Source: Leuctra nigra (Eukaryota > Arthropoda > Insecta > Plecoptera > Leuctridae). Taken from it: a stretch of 64,000 bases of DNA. The stretch is taken from the NCBI GenBank assembly GCA_934045905.1, contig OW203768.1, positions 20,412,770 to 20,476,769 on the forward strand. Direction: 5' to 3'. The notes under the pieces were generated by a model. That model saw only the letters and a list, made by a program, of their open reading frames with translations, made no database searches and was not told the origin of the DNA. Shown piece by piece: positions 21,801 to 31,300 of this stretch; position 1 is the stretch's first letter; the number at the start of each line of letters is the position of its first letter. Made by a program: the position numbers and the translations under genes.

Positions 21801-24542
21801 GCTACTTATTGAGCGAGCGTAGCGAGCGTCACCACGGTACTCTTATGGCACTTTCTCTGTGTGTTTTTTTGTTTTTTTGTTTTTTTGTTTTTTTGTCCGC
21901 ACAGCCCAGGTTAAACCGCAAATTCAATCGATCTGAAACTTTGCACATATGTTAACGTAATCTATGCGGTCCCTGGGATCGTTTTTGAACGGGCTCCTGT
22001 GATTGGTTCAAGTTTTAGAAAAATTATCTTTCGATTGGTTGGTTCAATCAATTTGAAATTTAGCAAAGTCATTGCAACCAACATTGTACCCAATCATAAA
22101 AATTTTCAGCCAAATCCTCCCATTGGTTCAAATTTGAAACCATTTTTCCTGTGATTTTTGACATTTAAACTAGAACCGATTGACCGACCAACTAAAAACT
22201 TCGCATGGTCATTGGTACCAACATTTAAGGTATTTTTGCCAATTTTCAGTCTAATCTGTCGTTATTTTCAAAAGTTTTTGTCATTTTAGGGACATTTTGC
22301 GTGTTGGCTGTCAAATTCATGGCGACTTCGAATCTTCAGTACAAGGCAAGGTAGTTAGAGTAGAAACTTTCAAACGCATAATATGAAACTGATAATGACC
22401 GTTCAACACTCGATTTGATATTGTGTACACACACTTATATCATATGAGTGGTCCCATGTATATATTTTTTGAAGGAGATTTTGTGATTTTTGAAAATTAA
22501 CACGGAACCGTTCAATCATAAAGTTGATCAATCGATCAACTTAAAACTTTGCATAGTTATTTGGGCCAATATTTAAGGAGTTTTTGGATATTTTTATACA
22601 AGTCTGTGACGAAATTACAGAATTTCGGTTCGAGGTGTTGCGCGTATCCGTGCTCGCTCATCAACGCGTTACACAGAGCGTTTTCCTAGTGTATAGAAAA
22701 AATTCAAATGCGGTCATCAATTTTTTTCCCGCCAAAAGTAGTTTTGGAGCGGTTTTAGAGGGAAATACGAAATATAAATTGTTATGTTTGACAAACGGTT
22801 ATGAATATCGAAAAAGCAAGAAAGGCATGACATTGTATTGAACCTTTATCTACATTTTCATCGCTTACTGTCATAACTTTGCTCCTACTATGTGGTCAGA
22901 ATTAGTCGAGCACGAAAACGCTCCGTTTCTCGTCCGTCGCTCGCACGGAGCGTTTTTGTGCCCGACAAATGCTGACTACATAGTAGGAGCAAAGTGACAG
23001 TAAGCGATGAAAATGTAGATAAAGGTTCAATACAATGTCATGCCTTTCTTGCTTTTTCGATATTCATAACCGTTCGCCAAATATAGCAATTTATATTTCG
23101 TATTTCCCTCTAAAACCGCTCCAAAACGACTTTTGGCGGGAAAAATATATGACCGACCTTAAATTATGTATCTTATCTTAATAAGGCATAGGAAATCTTC
23201 AAACAATGAATGAGCATCTTATTTCTTAATTCCAAATTGAAAATTTACTGTCCGCGCATTAGTGCTCGTTCGCGCACGGGTACAGCCGCCCCGTCATGTT
23301 GTGATAAAAGCCAGAGATAAAACCAGTCTTGCAAATCACCCCTATGTACCTATACAAAAATCAATATTTTAGGAAACGTATAGGTACTACGCATGTGTAC
23401 GACTGATAGTCGCGATTGGGGGTAAGTTTTATCAAGACATATAAGAGTGAATATAAATTGCTCATTAAGTAATTTATCACAATGTAATTGGCTGAATTAG
23501 GCGTATATTGTAAAAGGTTTACGTGTCACTAGCACTTAAAAAGTGATCAATTGTGATGTAGGGTCAGCGTCAAAAGAAGCCAGCCAAATACCCATGTTGT
23601 AGTTGTGAAATCGGTATAGGAACTCTTGGAAGTGGGTGTACGCATGTGCGTGTCTTTCTAATAGGAATTGCTCCATTATTAACTAAGGATTTAAAACCCA
23701 CGCTTGTGATCTAATTAAATTCAAATTTCGAAAAAGTGTACAAGGGATCTACTTTGTTTGAAACTTCGAAAACTGCGAAATCTTGAGTTTCGAAAACAAA
23801 ACTCAATACATTTTACAAAGTCCATCCCCAATTAACAAGGCTCAACCGATCGAACATTCCAAAATATTTATTTTATTGCCTTCCGAGATTGTACAAAATC
23901 ATTTCGTTTTTGGTTTGTTACTTTTAAAATAGCACACGTTGGTATTGTTTTCAATTTTTTCCCTTAAAGAATGTATAACTATCTATCATAAAATAAGTAT
24001 TTTGTTCAAAGTGGGTTTTCTTGGGGAAGAAAACCCAATTTATCTCAGAAACTATAGACACGAGAAGTGTTTAATTTTTTTCTGGGATTGTGTATGGCAT
24101 AATTATCAATAATAAGTAGACAAAAAATTATGAAAATCTGAGACAATGCCCGATTGGATGAGCCACCTAATACTTATAAATCATGATGTAACAATTCATT
24201 GTTACATTGCTTAGTTTGCAATCGATCCCAAACAGAATTTCAAAAACAGCATCATCTAATGTCACTATTTCACCTTAAATATTCAAGTTCACTTTTACAG
24301 CTCTAAAAGTATGCCGTATTCTTTAGCAATTGTACACATTAATTGTTTCTACCTCCCTGCTTGTTGTGTACTGGAAAGAAGCCGAGAAACCTCAGCGCCA
24401 CCCAGAGCGGCTTGAGTGGCGCCAACATATTGTGTTGTCCTTGTTGCTTGGCGCCGGGGGTGGCGCTACGGCACGGACTCTTCTCTCGCGAGTAGAGGAC
24501 GTCGTTGTCCAGGCTCACGGGGATGGTGGAGGCGGGCATCAT
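12872..24542 (-). CDS. Insect gustatory receptor gene 2 (7 exons, 417 aa)
   Basis: A paralogue of receptor gene 1 in the same orientation: a Gr-family seven-transmembrane chemoreceptor. Exons in transcript order: 24542-24353, 21658-21399, 20907-20641, 16581-16294, 15246-15181, 15105-15016, 12964-12872; phases 1,0,0,0,0,0 as in gene 1; 1254 nt open throughout. Exons 5 and 6 are exactly 66 and 90 bp in both genes. Visible marks: N-terminal LKPLWVALRFLGFFPV; exon 4 with RRYCSLWRDLSRL and a run of membrane segments; the exon VNKALFIS; and C-terminal TYLVVLLQF (residues 394-402). It lacks the N-terminal repeats of gene 1. In-frame TAG lies shortly upstream of the chosen ATG. Introns are long and loaded with transposons; intron 3 holds sixteen further copies of the exon 3 donor junction. 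Possibly CO2-receptor-like by its C terminus; ligand unknown. Confidence 0.85.
13338..14521. mobile_element. 1.18-kb non-autonomous hAT element, nested
   Basis: Terminal inverted repeats CAGGGTTGGGTA and TACCCAACCCTG-like are flanked by an identical 8-bp duplication GTTACAGC (13330-13337 and 14522-14529). Subterminal regions are full of TATACGTTTTATAC-type motifs. The interior carries a partial copy of the 0.9-kb dispersed repeat (13581-14302). It sits inside an older repeat whose uninterrupted relative, with GTTACAGCCATTTGAATT, is seen near 31326. No transposase. Confidence 0.9.
13581..14302 (+). repeat. 0.9-kb dispersed repeat, copy C (diverged, about 0.7 kb)
   Basis: Starts TAGGAAAACGCTCAGTG...TGATGAGCGAGCACC and ends GACGCTCGATTCGCTCGCTC, the same two ends as the copies at 17388-18283 and 21808-22689, with a diverged and shorter middle. 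Confidence 0.7.
15276..15782. mobile_element. hAT-like element with degraded TSD
   Basis: The left end is CAACTGCGTAGGAAC and the right end on the opposite strand is CAGGGGCGTAGGAAGG. Flanks TTAATAGG and TTAACAGA match at six of eight positions. It belongs to the same family as the elements at 27403-27763 and 33641-33925. ORFs inside are not supported. Confidence 0.6.
15933..16100. mobile_element. 168-bp MITE with about 50-bp inverted arms
   Basis: GGACCCTTATCTAATATAGC and AGTAGCACCGTGTTACT at the left are mirrored by AGTAACACGGTGCTACT and TATAAGGTAAGGGTCC at the right. It lies in intron 4 of receptor gene 2. Confidence 0.8.
16652..17130. mobile_element. MITE with 60-bp inverted repeats and 8-bp TSD
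   Basis: The ends TAAAGAGACTAGACCTACAC and GTGTAGGTCTAGTCTCTTTA are perfect inverse copies, and pairing continues inward over CTTCCCCC and GAGCGTCAACTTCC. The flanks are an identical 8-bp GTCGTTCC (16644-16651 and 17131-17138). It could be hAT- or P-mobilised; no ORF. Confidence 0.85.
17388..18283 (+). repeat. 0.9-kb dispersed repeat, copy A
   Basis: Begins TAGGAAAACGCTC...AACGCGTTGATGAGCGAGC and ends GACGCTCGCTACGCTCGCTC, with a long A-tract (18208-18229) about 60 bp before the end. Copy B (21808-22689) is the same sequence inverted. A short piece of the same end also occurs at 17193-17260. No terminal inverted repeat, clear TSD or ORF was found, so the class is undetermined. Confidence 0.85.
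18544..20740 (-). repeat. 17 x 130-bp tandem array of the exon 3 donor junction, receptor gene 2
   Basis: Units start (plus strand CTGCCCAAACC) at 18544 + 130n, n = 0-16, with no length change. On the gene strand each unit holds the last 82 nt of exon 3 (ending DSLEIE), the donor GAG|GTAAGA and about 48 nt of intron. Only the unit nearest 20700 is joined to the rest of exon 3; the other sixteen lie in intron 3. Variant sites (CTCC or CTCT; ACACATA or AGACAAA) show the same five-unit pattern in units 1-5 and 6-10, meaning a 650-bp block duplicated as a whole; units 11-16 are nearly uniform. Confidence 0.95.
21808..22689 (-). repeat. 0.9-kb dispersed repeat, copy B (inverted)
   Basis: Starts TTGAGCGAGCGTAGCGAGCG and ends GAGCGTTTTCCTA; the reverse of copy A throughout, including its T-rich (GTTTTTTT)n stretch. 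It lies in intron 1 of receptor gene 2, next to the palindrome at 22711. Confidence 0.85.
22711..23155. mobile_element. Long near-perfect palindrome (arms over 200 bp)
   Basis: The left arm (from CGGTCAT to about 22935) and right arm (about 22950 to 23155, ending ATGACCG) are inverse copies with few differences. The centre lies at CGTCCGTCGCTCG between CGAAAACGCTCCG and CGGAGCGTTTTTG. It sits in intron 1 of receptor gene 2 and would fold into a long RNA duplex if transcribed. It is probably a foldback transposon. Confidence 0.85.
23156..24352. other. Remainder of receptor gene 2 intron 1
   Basis: AT-rich, without a supportable gene. A diverged inverted pair (GATAAAA...GTACCTATAC and GTATAGGTAC...TTTTATC) lies at about 23300-23440. 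Confidence 0.4.
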
Positions 24543-26859
24543 GCGGACCTCGTTGTGGCTCCTCTAGACATTGACCAGATGATTGACATTTAAGCGTCGT
24601 ATATTCAATTTTACAATAACCAAATTCTAACAGCTGTAACGTTTTTCCCACAAAAGTTATGTTCTTCAAACTTTCAAACATCAAACCTTAGTATGTTTTT
24701 TATATTAAGTGAAAATTTCAGCCTGATTTGTGCAGAAGTTTTGTCACATTAATGTCTTCCCAATAGTGCGTTTTTATTGGGCCACCCGGTATTTATAATT
24801 ATAAATTAAATACTATGCATACATTTATATAATTATTTAATGATAATCTATACTTGTTTGTATTTGTTGTCTTGCCATTATAATATATTCTAAGGCCGAT
24901 AGAAGGATAATGAGTCAAAAGTTTGTATAGTGTGGTGGCATATCCTTTAAGTATAATTAAGAGTATATCAATACTTACCAAGACTTTTACCATTCCACGC
25001 CGCCACTACCTGAAGAACATAGCATGAAGAACATGTTGCTCGTCAGCTTTCTTATGATAAACTGACATGAAATATGCTCCACCCCAAGAACTAGAGTTGT
25101 ATCAAAAGTTGAATACTAATTTGTTAATGTAATGTGCCGCAAAGAGCATACAATTATACCCATGAGACGGCAAAAGCTGATTAAAATAATTGTTCACTAC
25201 AACAAGGAAACGCAAAGAACACAATCATGTAATTTGAAGTTATAATCGATGGGATTACTATGCAGCATTGGGATTGGTAGTGGTTATTTACATAATCATT
25301 CTAAAGAACTGCCTTACAGTCGCTGCGACTCAGAGCTGGGCGTGCGTTTTTATGGAGCTTCAGCGCACGAAGGTAAGGTAATTCGACCGAAAAAAGTCAA
25401 TATTATTTTTCTTCATATTTCGTAAGAGCCAAGCTTGGCTAGCTCAGGAGTCCGAGGCCCTACCCACCCTACCTACCCTAGGTGGCCATACCCACCCCCC
25501 GACTCAATTCTTGGAACCGGGAGAAAGATTATTATTATTTGGTAGGAACTGTTTTTATTGATAAAGTCAATTGATTGATAATTTTTCATAATTTGAATGG
25601 TTCAAAAGTTATAACAATATTTACGAAATATTATCCCCAATGTTTACCTTAGAGTGCAGCCGAATTGAGCTGTGAACTTGTGTTTCTATACTTTTATAAG
25701 GACATCGCTAATGGCTTGCGTTGAAAAATATGTTTCGTTTGATTATGAGATAAACAAGGAATATGTATATTATTTTATTTCTTCGGCGAGATTTTTTTAT
25801 CCTAGCCTATTCTTCATCTTCTACTTACATTCATTCATGATCATGCCATAATTACAATATCATGACATAAGCCTATTAACAGAACAGTGCGAACAACAAG
25901 AAGTTCTTGGTAGAACCAGAATATTAAGAAGTCTCGGCATTACCCTTTAATCTTACTCTTATTACCCAGGGGTAGAGAATTCATTGTTTCACTGCTGGAC
26001 GTGTTGACAATGTCACCGATCAATTAATCGACTTGACACACACTCAAGTCAGTGGCGGAACTGGAATTTCAGTCCCCCCCCCCCCCCCCCCAACACACAA
26101 CAAAACACGCTAATGTCATTAAACTATTCTCTGGACATGTCCAGTCTCAGTTCAACTGTATGGCAATAGGGAATTATGCACGAATTTATTAAAAACCATA
26201 ATTCATAATAACAAAATTTTTGTTGGTAAATCAAACTATTTTGACACTAAAAGGTGTAAGTTTCATTCATAAATATGAAATTCAAAATCAGTGTATTTTT
26301 TGGCGGTAAAACGCCATCACGGCAGATGATGTAATTTTTATCAACAATGATGATGTTGCCATGTTACAATAAAATATGACATCACACGCCGGGATGGCTT
26401 TTTCCCTCCAAAATGTCCACTGCATTTAAATTTCACATTTATGAATAAAAATAATACACTTTTGAGAATGAAAATAGTGTGTTTAACCAACATATATTCC
26501 GTTATTTTGAAATACAGAATTTTAACCTTATTAAAACATTGCATATTCCCTAGACCAATATTTTATAGATTAAACAAATTATCAGTCAATTCGGTCTGGA
26601 GCTTTAAGATTGTTTGGAAATTATAAGAAATAAATTATGAACGACTATAGGTACGTAGAATGTTTGGATGAACTAAGCCTCAAATATCACCAACAATTGT
26701 TGCTACTAGAATAATTTTCTTTCTTGATAGTCAAAGAAAAAGGTTATGTCCCCACATACAGTTATTTCTAATAACCATAAGTAGTAGTGTAATAGGTCAT
26801 TGAGTGGTACCCAAATACATTAATACAAAATTATGTCTTGCCCTAACCAAAAGTGACCT
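24543..26859. other. Intergenic DNA upstream of receptor gene 2
   Basis: No supportable gene. Contains a run of eighteen C at 26074-26091 beside a hAT-like terminus (CAGTGGCGGAACTGG, near 26051), and a possible SINE remnant around 25830-25960. Confidence 0.35.
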
Positions 26860-26998
26860 GAAACAAAACTGGAGTATCGGGCGGCATGGCTCTCAATGTT
26901 TCATTGAAACAAAACTGGAGTATCGGGCGGCATGGCTCTCAATGTTTCATTGAAACAAAACTGGAGTATCGGGCGGCATGGCTCTCAATGTTTCATTA
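26860..26998. repeat. 3 x 46-bp tandem repeat
   Basis: Units GAAACAAAACTGGAGTATCG...CTCAATGTTTCATT start at about 26860, 26906 and 26952 and are nearly identical. The ORF running through them is a by-product. Confidence 0.9.
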
Positions 26999-27402
26999 CC
27001 TTCATGTTTCGTTCATGAATATCGAAGTTAACGTTTTATCGTCAAACTGTAATGTGTTTTGTTCTGCATTTATTACTTCATGGAGACACATAGAAGACTT
27101 TCTACTAGCGTATTGTCAATAAGTAATTGAGGCAGAATAAATTCACCTTCCTTTGAGGCAGAATTATGAAATTACAAGAAAAACTCACACCTGTTAACGA
27201 AACCACATGACAGGAAAACCGACCTTCCTGTTCGTGCCTTTTTACTTATTTTTAACTCGACTCAGCCTTAAAACCTGAAACTTCCTTTTTGGGAACGGTT
27301 TCCTGACTCAAACAGTTCTTTATCTTCTATGTAAAGTCAACATGTATAATTGATTCCATAAACCAAACAAAATTATTGCTAGGAAAACGCTCAGTGTAAC
27401 GC

Positions 27403-27763
27403 CAGGGGTGCAGGAAGTTCCAGGGCGTCGAAAACGAACCTAATCCGTAATAATCACGAGCCCGCGGGGTTGGGGGGGGGGGGGGGGGTGAGGGGCAATG
27501 CCTCCCCATTTGTCACCGTCGGGAATTTTTAGGAAAATTACATATTTTAGTGATGATTTTACATATTTTGGGCAGATATTTAATAGGAGATTTTTAAATT
27601 CTCTAGTGACAAAAGTTAAGATGCAATTTATTTGTAATTTTAAGGAATAAAAATGAGTGGATGAATTTAATGGATTTTGACAAGGATGGCATAAGGTGCG
27701 CCCTGCCCTGTCCGTGTCCAAAAAAGAAGCTCCTTGCCCGCACTGGTCCCACTGCATCCCCGT
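27403..27763. mobile_element. 361-bp hAT-type element with 8-bp TSD
   Basis: Ends CAGGGGTGCAGGAAG and, on the other strand, CGGGGATGCAGTGGG. The flanks are an identical 8-bp TGTAACGC (27395-27402 and 27764-27771). It splits a terminal piece of the 0.9-kb dispersed repeat (TAGGAAAACGCTCAG / GTTGATGAGCGAGCACC), so the order of insertion is clear. The element contains a run of seventeen G. Confidence 0.85.
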
Positions 27764-27930
27764 GTAACGCGTTGATGAGCGAGCACCGATACGTCTAACA
27801 TTTCCAAGCAAACACGTTCCACTCAATCAAAGATAACTAAACATTGTACTATACATTATTCTATATGAAGTATGCAAGTATGAATTATTTGTACCAATCC
27901 TTCGAAAACCGCAACCAAAGTCAGAACTAG

Positions 27931-28295
27931 TTCCCACTCCCCCAGCTGTGGTATATAACGTGACACCGCCATGTTCCCCCACTCCCCCAGCTGTGGTATA
28001 TAACGTGACACCAGCCTTGTTCCCCCACTCCCCCAGCTGTGGTATATAACGTGACACCAGCCTTGTTCCCCCACTCCCCCAGCTGTGGTATATAACGTGA
28101 CACCGGCCTTGTTCCCCCACTCCCCAGCTGTGGTATATAACGTGACACCGGCCTTGTTCCCCCACTCCCCCAGCTGTGGTATATAACGTGACACCGGCCT
28201 TGTTCCCCCACTCCCCTAGCTGTGGTATAAAACGTGACACCCGCCTTGTTCCCCCACTCCCCCAGCTGTGGTATATAACGTGACACCAGCCCGCC
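27931..28295 (+). repeat. 8 x 45-46-bp repeats each with a TATA box, upstream of the lectin gene
   Basis: The unit CCCCCACTCCCCCAGCTGTG plus GTATATAACGTGACACC recurs eight times. TATATAA starts at 27952, 27997, 28043, 28089, 28134, 28180 and 28272; the unit at 28226 has TATAAAA. The array stops about 20 bp before the lectin ATG. Minus-strand ORFs through it are artefacts of the repeat. Confidence 0.95.
28272..28278 (+). promoter_or_regulatory. Candidate TATA box of the lectin gene
   Basis: TATATAA of the last repeat unit lies 43 bp before the ATG, which would place transcription start near 28302 and leave a very short leader. The seven TATA copies upstream could also be used. Confidence 0.55.
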
Positions 28296-28314
28296 TCTGA
28301 CATCAAAGTGCGCC

Positions 28315-31300
28315 ATGTTTCTCCAGCTTGTAGTCGTGCTCCTCGGCGTCTGGATGCCGTTGGTTCGAAGCCAGGCGGGCTCGGAGTGCGTCGAGGATCG
28401 AACTCAAGCTATCTCGGTGGTGTTGAACGGCGCGCGCAATCTCACGGGGAGCTGGATCTCTGAAGTAGGTGCAACAATTTACTGCTTAAATCGTTCCAGG
28501 ACATTTTTAAATTGAGAGCCAGCGAAAATTTTTACCCAGAGTCAACCGGTTGTATCAAACAACCAAGAGTGCATATACTTGACGCATTAGATATATAATA
28601 TAAACGTGGAGCTAGATAAACTCAATGTTCTATATATTAGCATAGAAGGCATGCAGAAACCTGTGTTTATATACATAATTAATTGCAGTGAGCTAAAACG
28701 ATATTTACCTATTTGAATATAATAAAGATAAACAAAGTGCTATTCATAAGTTTCTAACTCTCAGTATAAAATAATATTCTGGATAGAAATCCACGAATGA
28801 TTTTGTTGAAACTAAAATTCACTTCTGAGTGACACAATCAAACTCCTAAGTCCTAAATTCCACCTATCAGATTCTTTATTGCTTTGTTATTAAATAATAC
28901 ACATAAATAATAATGGGCATTAGAGAAACGACTTAGTTTCAATATGCATAGCTAAAATTAGCAAATGTAACTTGGTATGTATAAATGGTTCTCAAAGCCG
29001 CAACCTTCGACGAAGAACAACGATATTGCTGCCAACTTGTACCTATTAGTTGCCCTACAAAACAAGAAGTACCCAAAAGCCACGCTTCAGTTTCGAGTAT
29101 GAAATTTGCCAACAGTTGTCTTAATCTTTGTGCAACTATGTGGACTTTGGGATTTAGTCAGAAAAAAAACAGTATAAAAAAATGGAACGTGGGTGCTTCT
29201 TGGTTTCTTTATTGTACTGTTCAATCTTTGCTAGTTTGATATTTGTGATAAGAGTAAAGTCTCTGCATTGACTCAGGTGAAGTCTGAGAGGTGAAGGTGA
29301 AGTAAGAGTGAAGTCTCTGCATTGACTCAGGTGGTGCTGCGTCGCAGTGAGGAGCAGAGCAGCACTGCGCAGGCGCACACTTGGGCGGTGCAAGTGGAAC
29401 CCAGGACATTCAAATGTGGCGCCGACAAAACAGCCCTGGAAGTCAGCCTCACGTTCATTGGTCAGACCTTGAAATCGGCAGACTTTCAAGGTGTCAGACC
29501 TCCAGGCATCAAGTCAGGTATTTATATTTTATCCAGGTATTAATCAAGCTGATGTTTGTGTATTCATCATGTAACAAACAACCTACGACGGCTAAGTTGT
29601 ACATAAAAAATAGCATGGTTGTACGGGAAGTATCGGTAAAAAGTCCGCCCCTAATTTTCGGTATAGTGTCCGTCGGTAAACTGTCCGATTACCAGCTAAA
29701 CATTAAGTACATCTTCTTAAGCCCGTCAAAATAGTGTTTCGCGAGTATTAGTTGTGAGTAGACAAATGCGGTAGTGGCGCCATCTAAGCGGGAGATAGTT
29801 TGACTAGTGCCCTAATCGCGCAAGTACAGCTTTGGAAAAATGTGTCGATCATCCCTACGCTTATACCCTCCCGCCATACAACGGAGATCGTACAGTGGTA
29901 TACCAGCGCTCCGTTGTATGGCGGGATGGTATAAGCGTAGGGATGATCGACACATTTTTCCACGATACGTGATGGAGAGGAAAGTGTCTAGGTGCTACTG
30001 GAAAGTTTATCAATTCACTTATTTGTTTAGAAAGTTCGTGTTTTCAAGTGACGTGAAACAGGAGAAACAATTTTAATTTATATTTAGTTATAAATTTACT
30101 TTTGATGCCATAACAAACAGCAGATATTTTTAGGTACCTACTTATACAATAGTGTATACAATAGTGTTTTCTCGAATAGGAAACATAATAGGTTTTGTTC
30201 GCCTGTCACCACTTTTCAGCAATTTCTCCACCAAAATGGTTAAGTAGTTCAAAACTGCAATGATATTGTGAACTGCTTTACCATTTGGGTACAATTGAAG
30301 ATAGTGGTTGGCAAAAAGTGGAGACAAACAAACAGTCCTAATATCCACAAAAAGTATCACACTACAGTTTTTTTTTAATGAACTTTATGAACTCTCACCA
30401 GATGGAGCCACAGTCAGTTGTTCTGCTAGGCCGTGAAAGACTTCATTGCGCGCTCACCTTGCAATGTTGTCTTTCTCGGCCTAACAGAACAACTGACGGT
30501 GTCTCGGTCTGTAGAGAGTTCAAACATAGGAAAAACGAACTGTAGATTTCATGGATTTCCTTTCCCATGTATTTCAGCCTCCATCACTACTACTCCAGAG
30601 CCATCTGTGTTCTCCAGAGCCGACTACGAGCTGGTCCCTGGTCAAGGTCATTACAAATTCCATCTCACGCCTGTATCCTGGACAGAAGCACGAGCCGCAT
30701 GCGCAGAAGAGGGCAGCCATCTTATGATCCTAGACTCTAACGCGGAGTTGGAGATCTTCAAGAAGCTGTTTGCTCGGCAACTAGGCACTATTCCTGGCGC
30801 TAGTGGTTCAACTTGGGCCTGGCTTGGAGTTTACAAACCATTGCTGGGTACAACATGGGAGACAGTGCTAGGTGGGTGGTGGTGTTTATTCATTATACAC
30901 TTGGCACAACTAAAATTGATCGCTCAACAGATCTGATTGACTGAAAAATGTTAGATCGCACCATCAGAAGTATAGCCAGTACAAGTGATCTCCTTACAAC
31001 AAGACAATAACAGTAACAGCAATAACAAGCGTTGATTGGTATGGAACATGACCAACAGTTATTCAAATTTCTTCGCCAAACAGTTATTGTTGTGCCGAGT
31101 GTACCAGTACTTCTCATCCACGAATGTCAGTTGGCTATGGTACTACCTAAACATACCGAGTGGCGCAAAATAAGCACCTGTTTGAGAGGTCACTTCGGAG
31201 AACCATACGAGATACCTAAAGAGCTTTCACACATTATTGAAAATGAAAACATATGAAAATGTAATGTGAGCAAATGTGCACACATTACCACACAAATGTG

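Noticed and set aside
17388..22689. The inverted 0.9-kb repeats as ends of one large transposon enclosing receptor exons 2 and 3
   Set aside because: The same repeat occurs elsewhere singly, and the enclosed exons belong to the receptor gene, so two independent insertions are simpler.
26341..26626. Short ORFs on both strands
   Set aside because: Random AT-rich frames without supporting features.
27827..28316. Minus-strand ORFs up to 159 aa of repeated Gly/Trp/Val peptides
   Set aside because: They are translations of the TATA-box repeat array; frames shift where units change from 46 to 45 bp, and the plus-strand gene starts right after.
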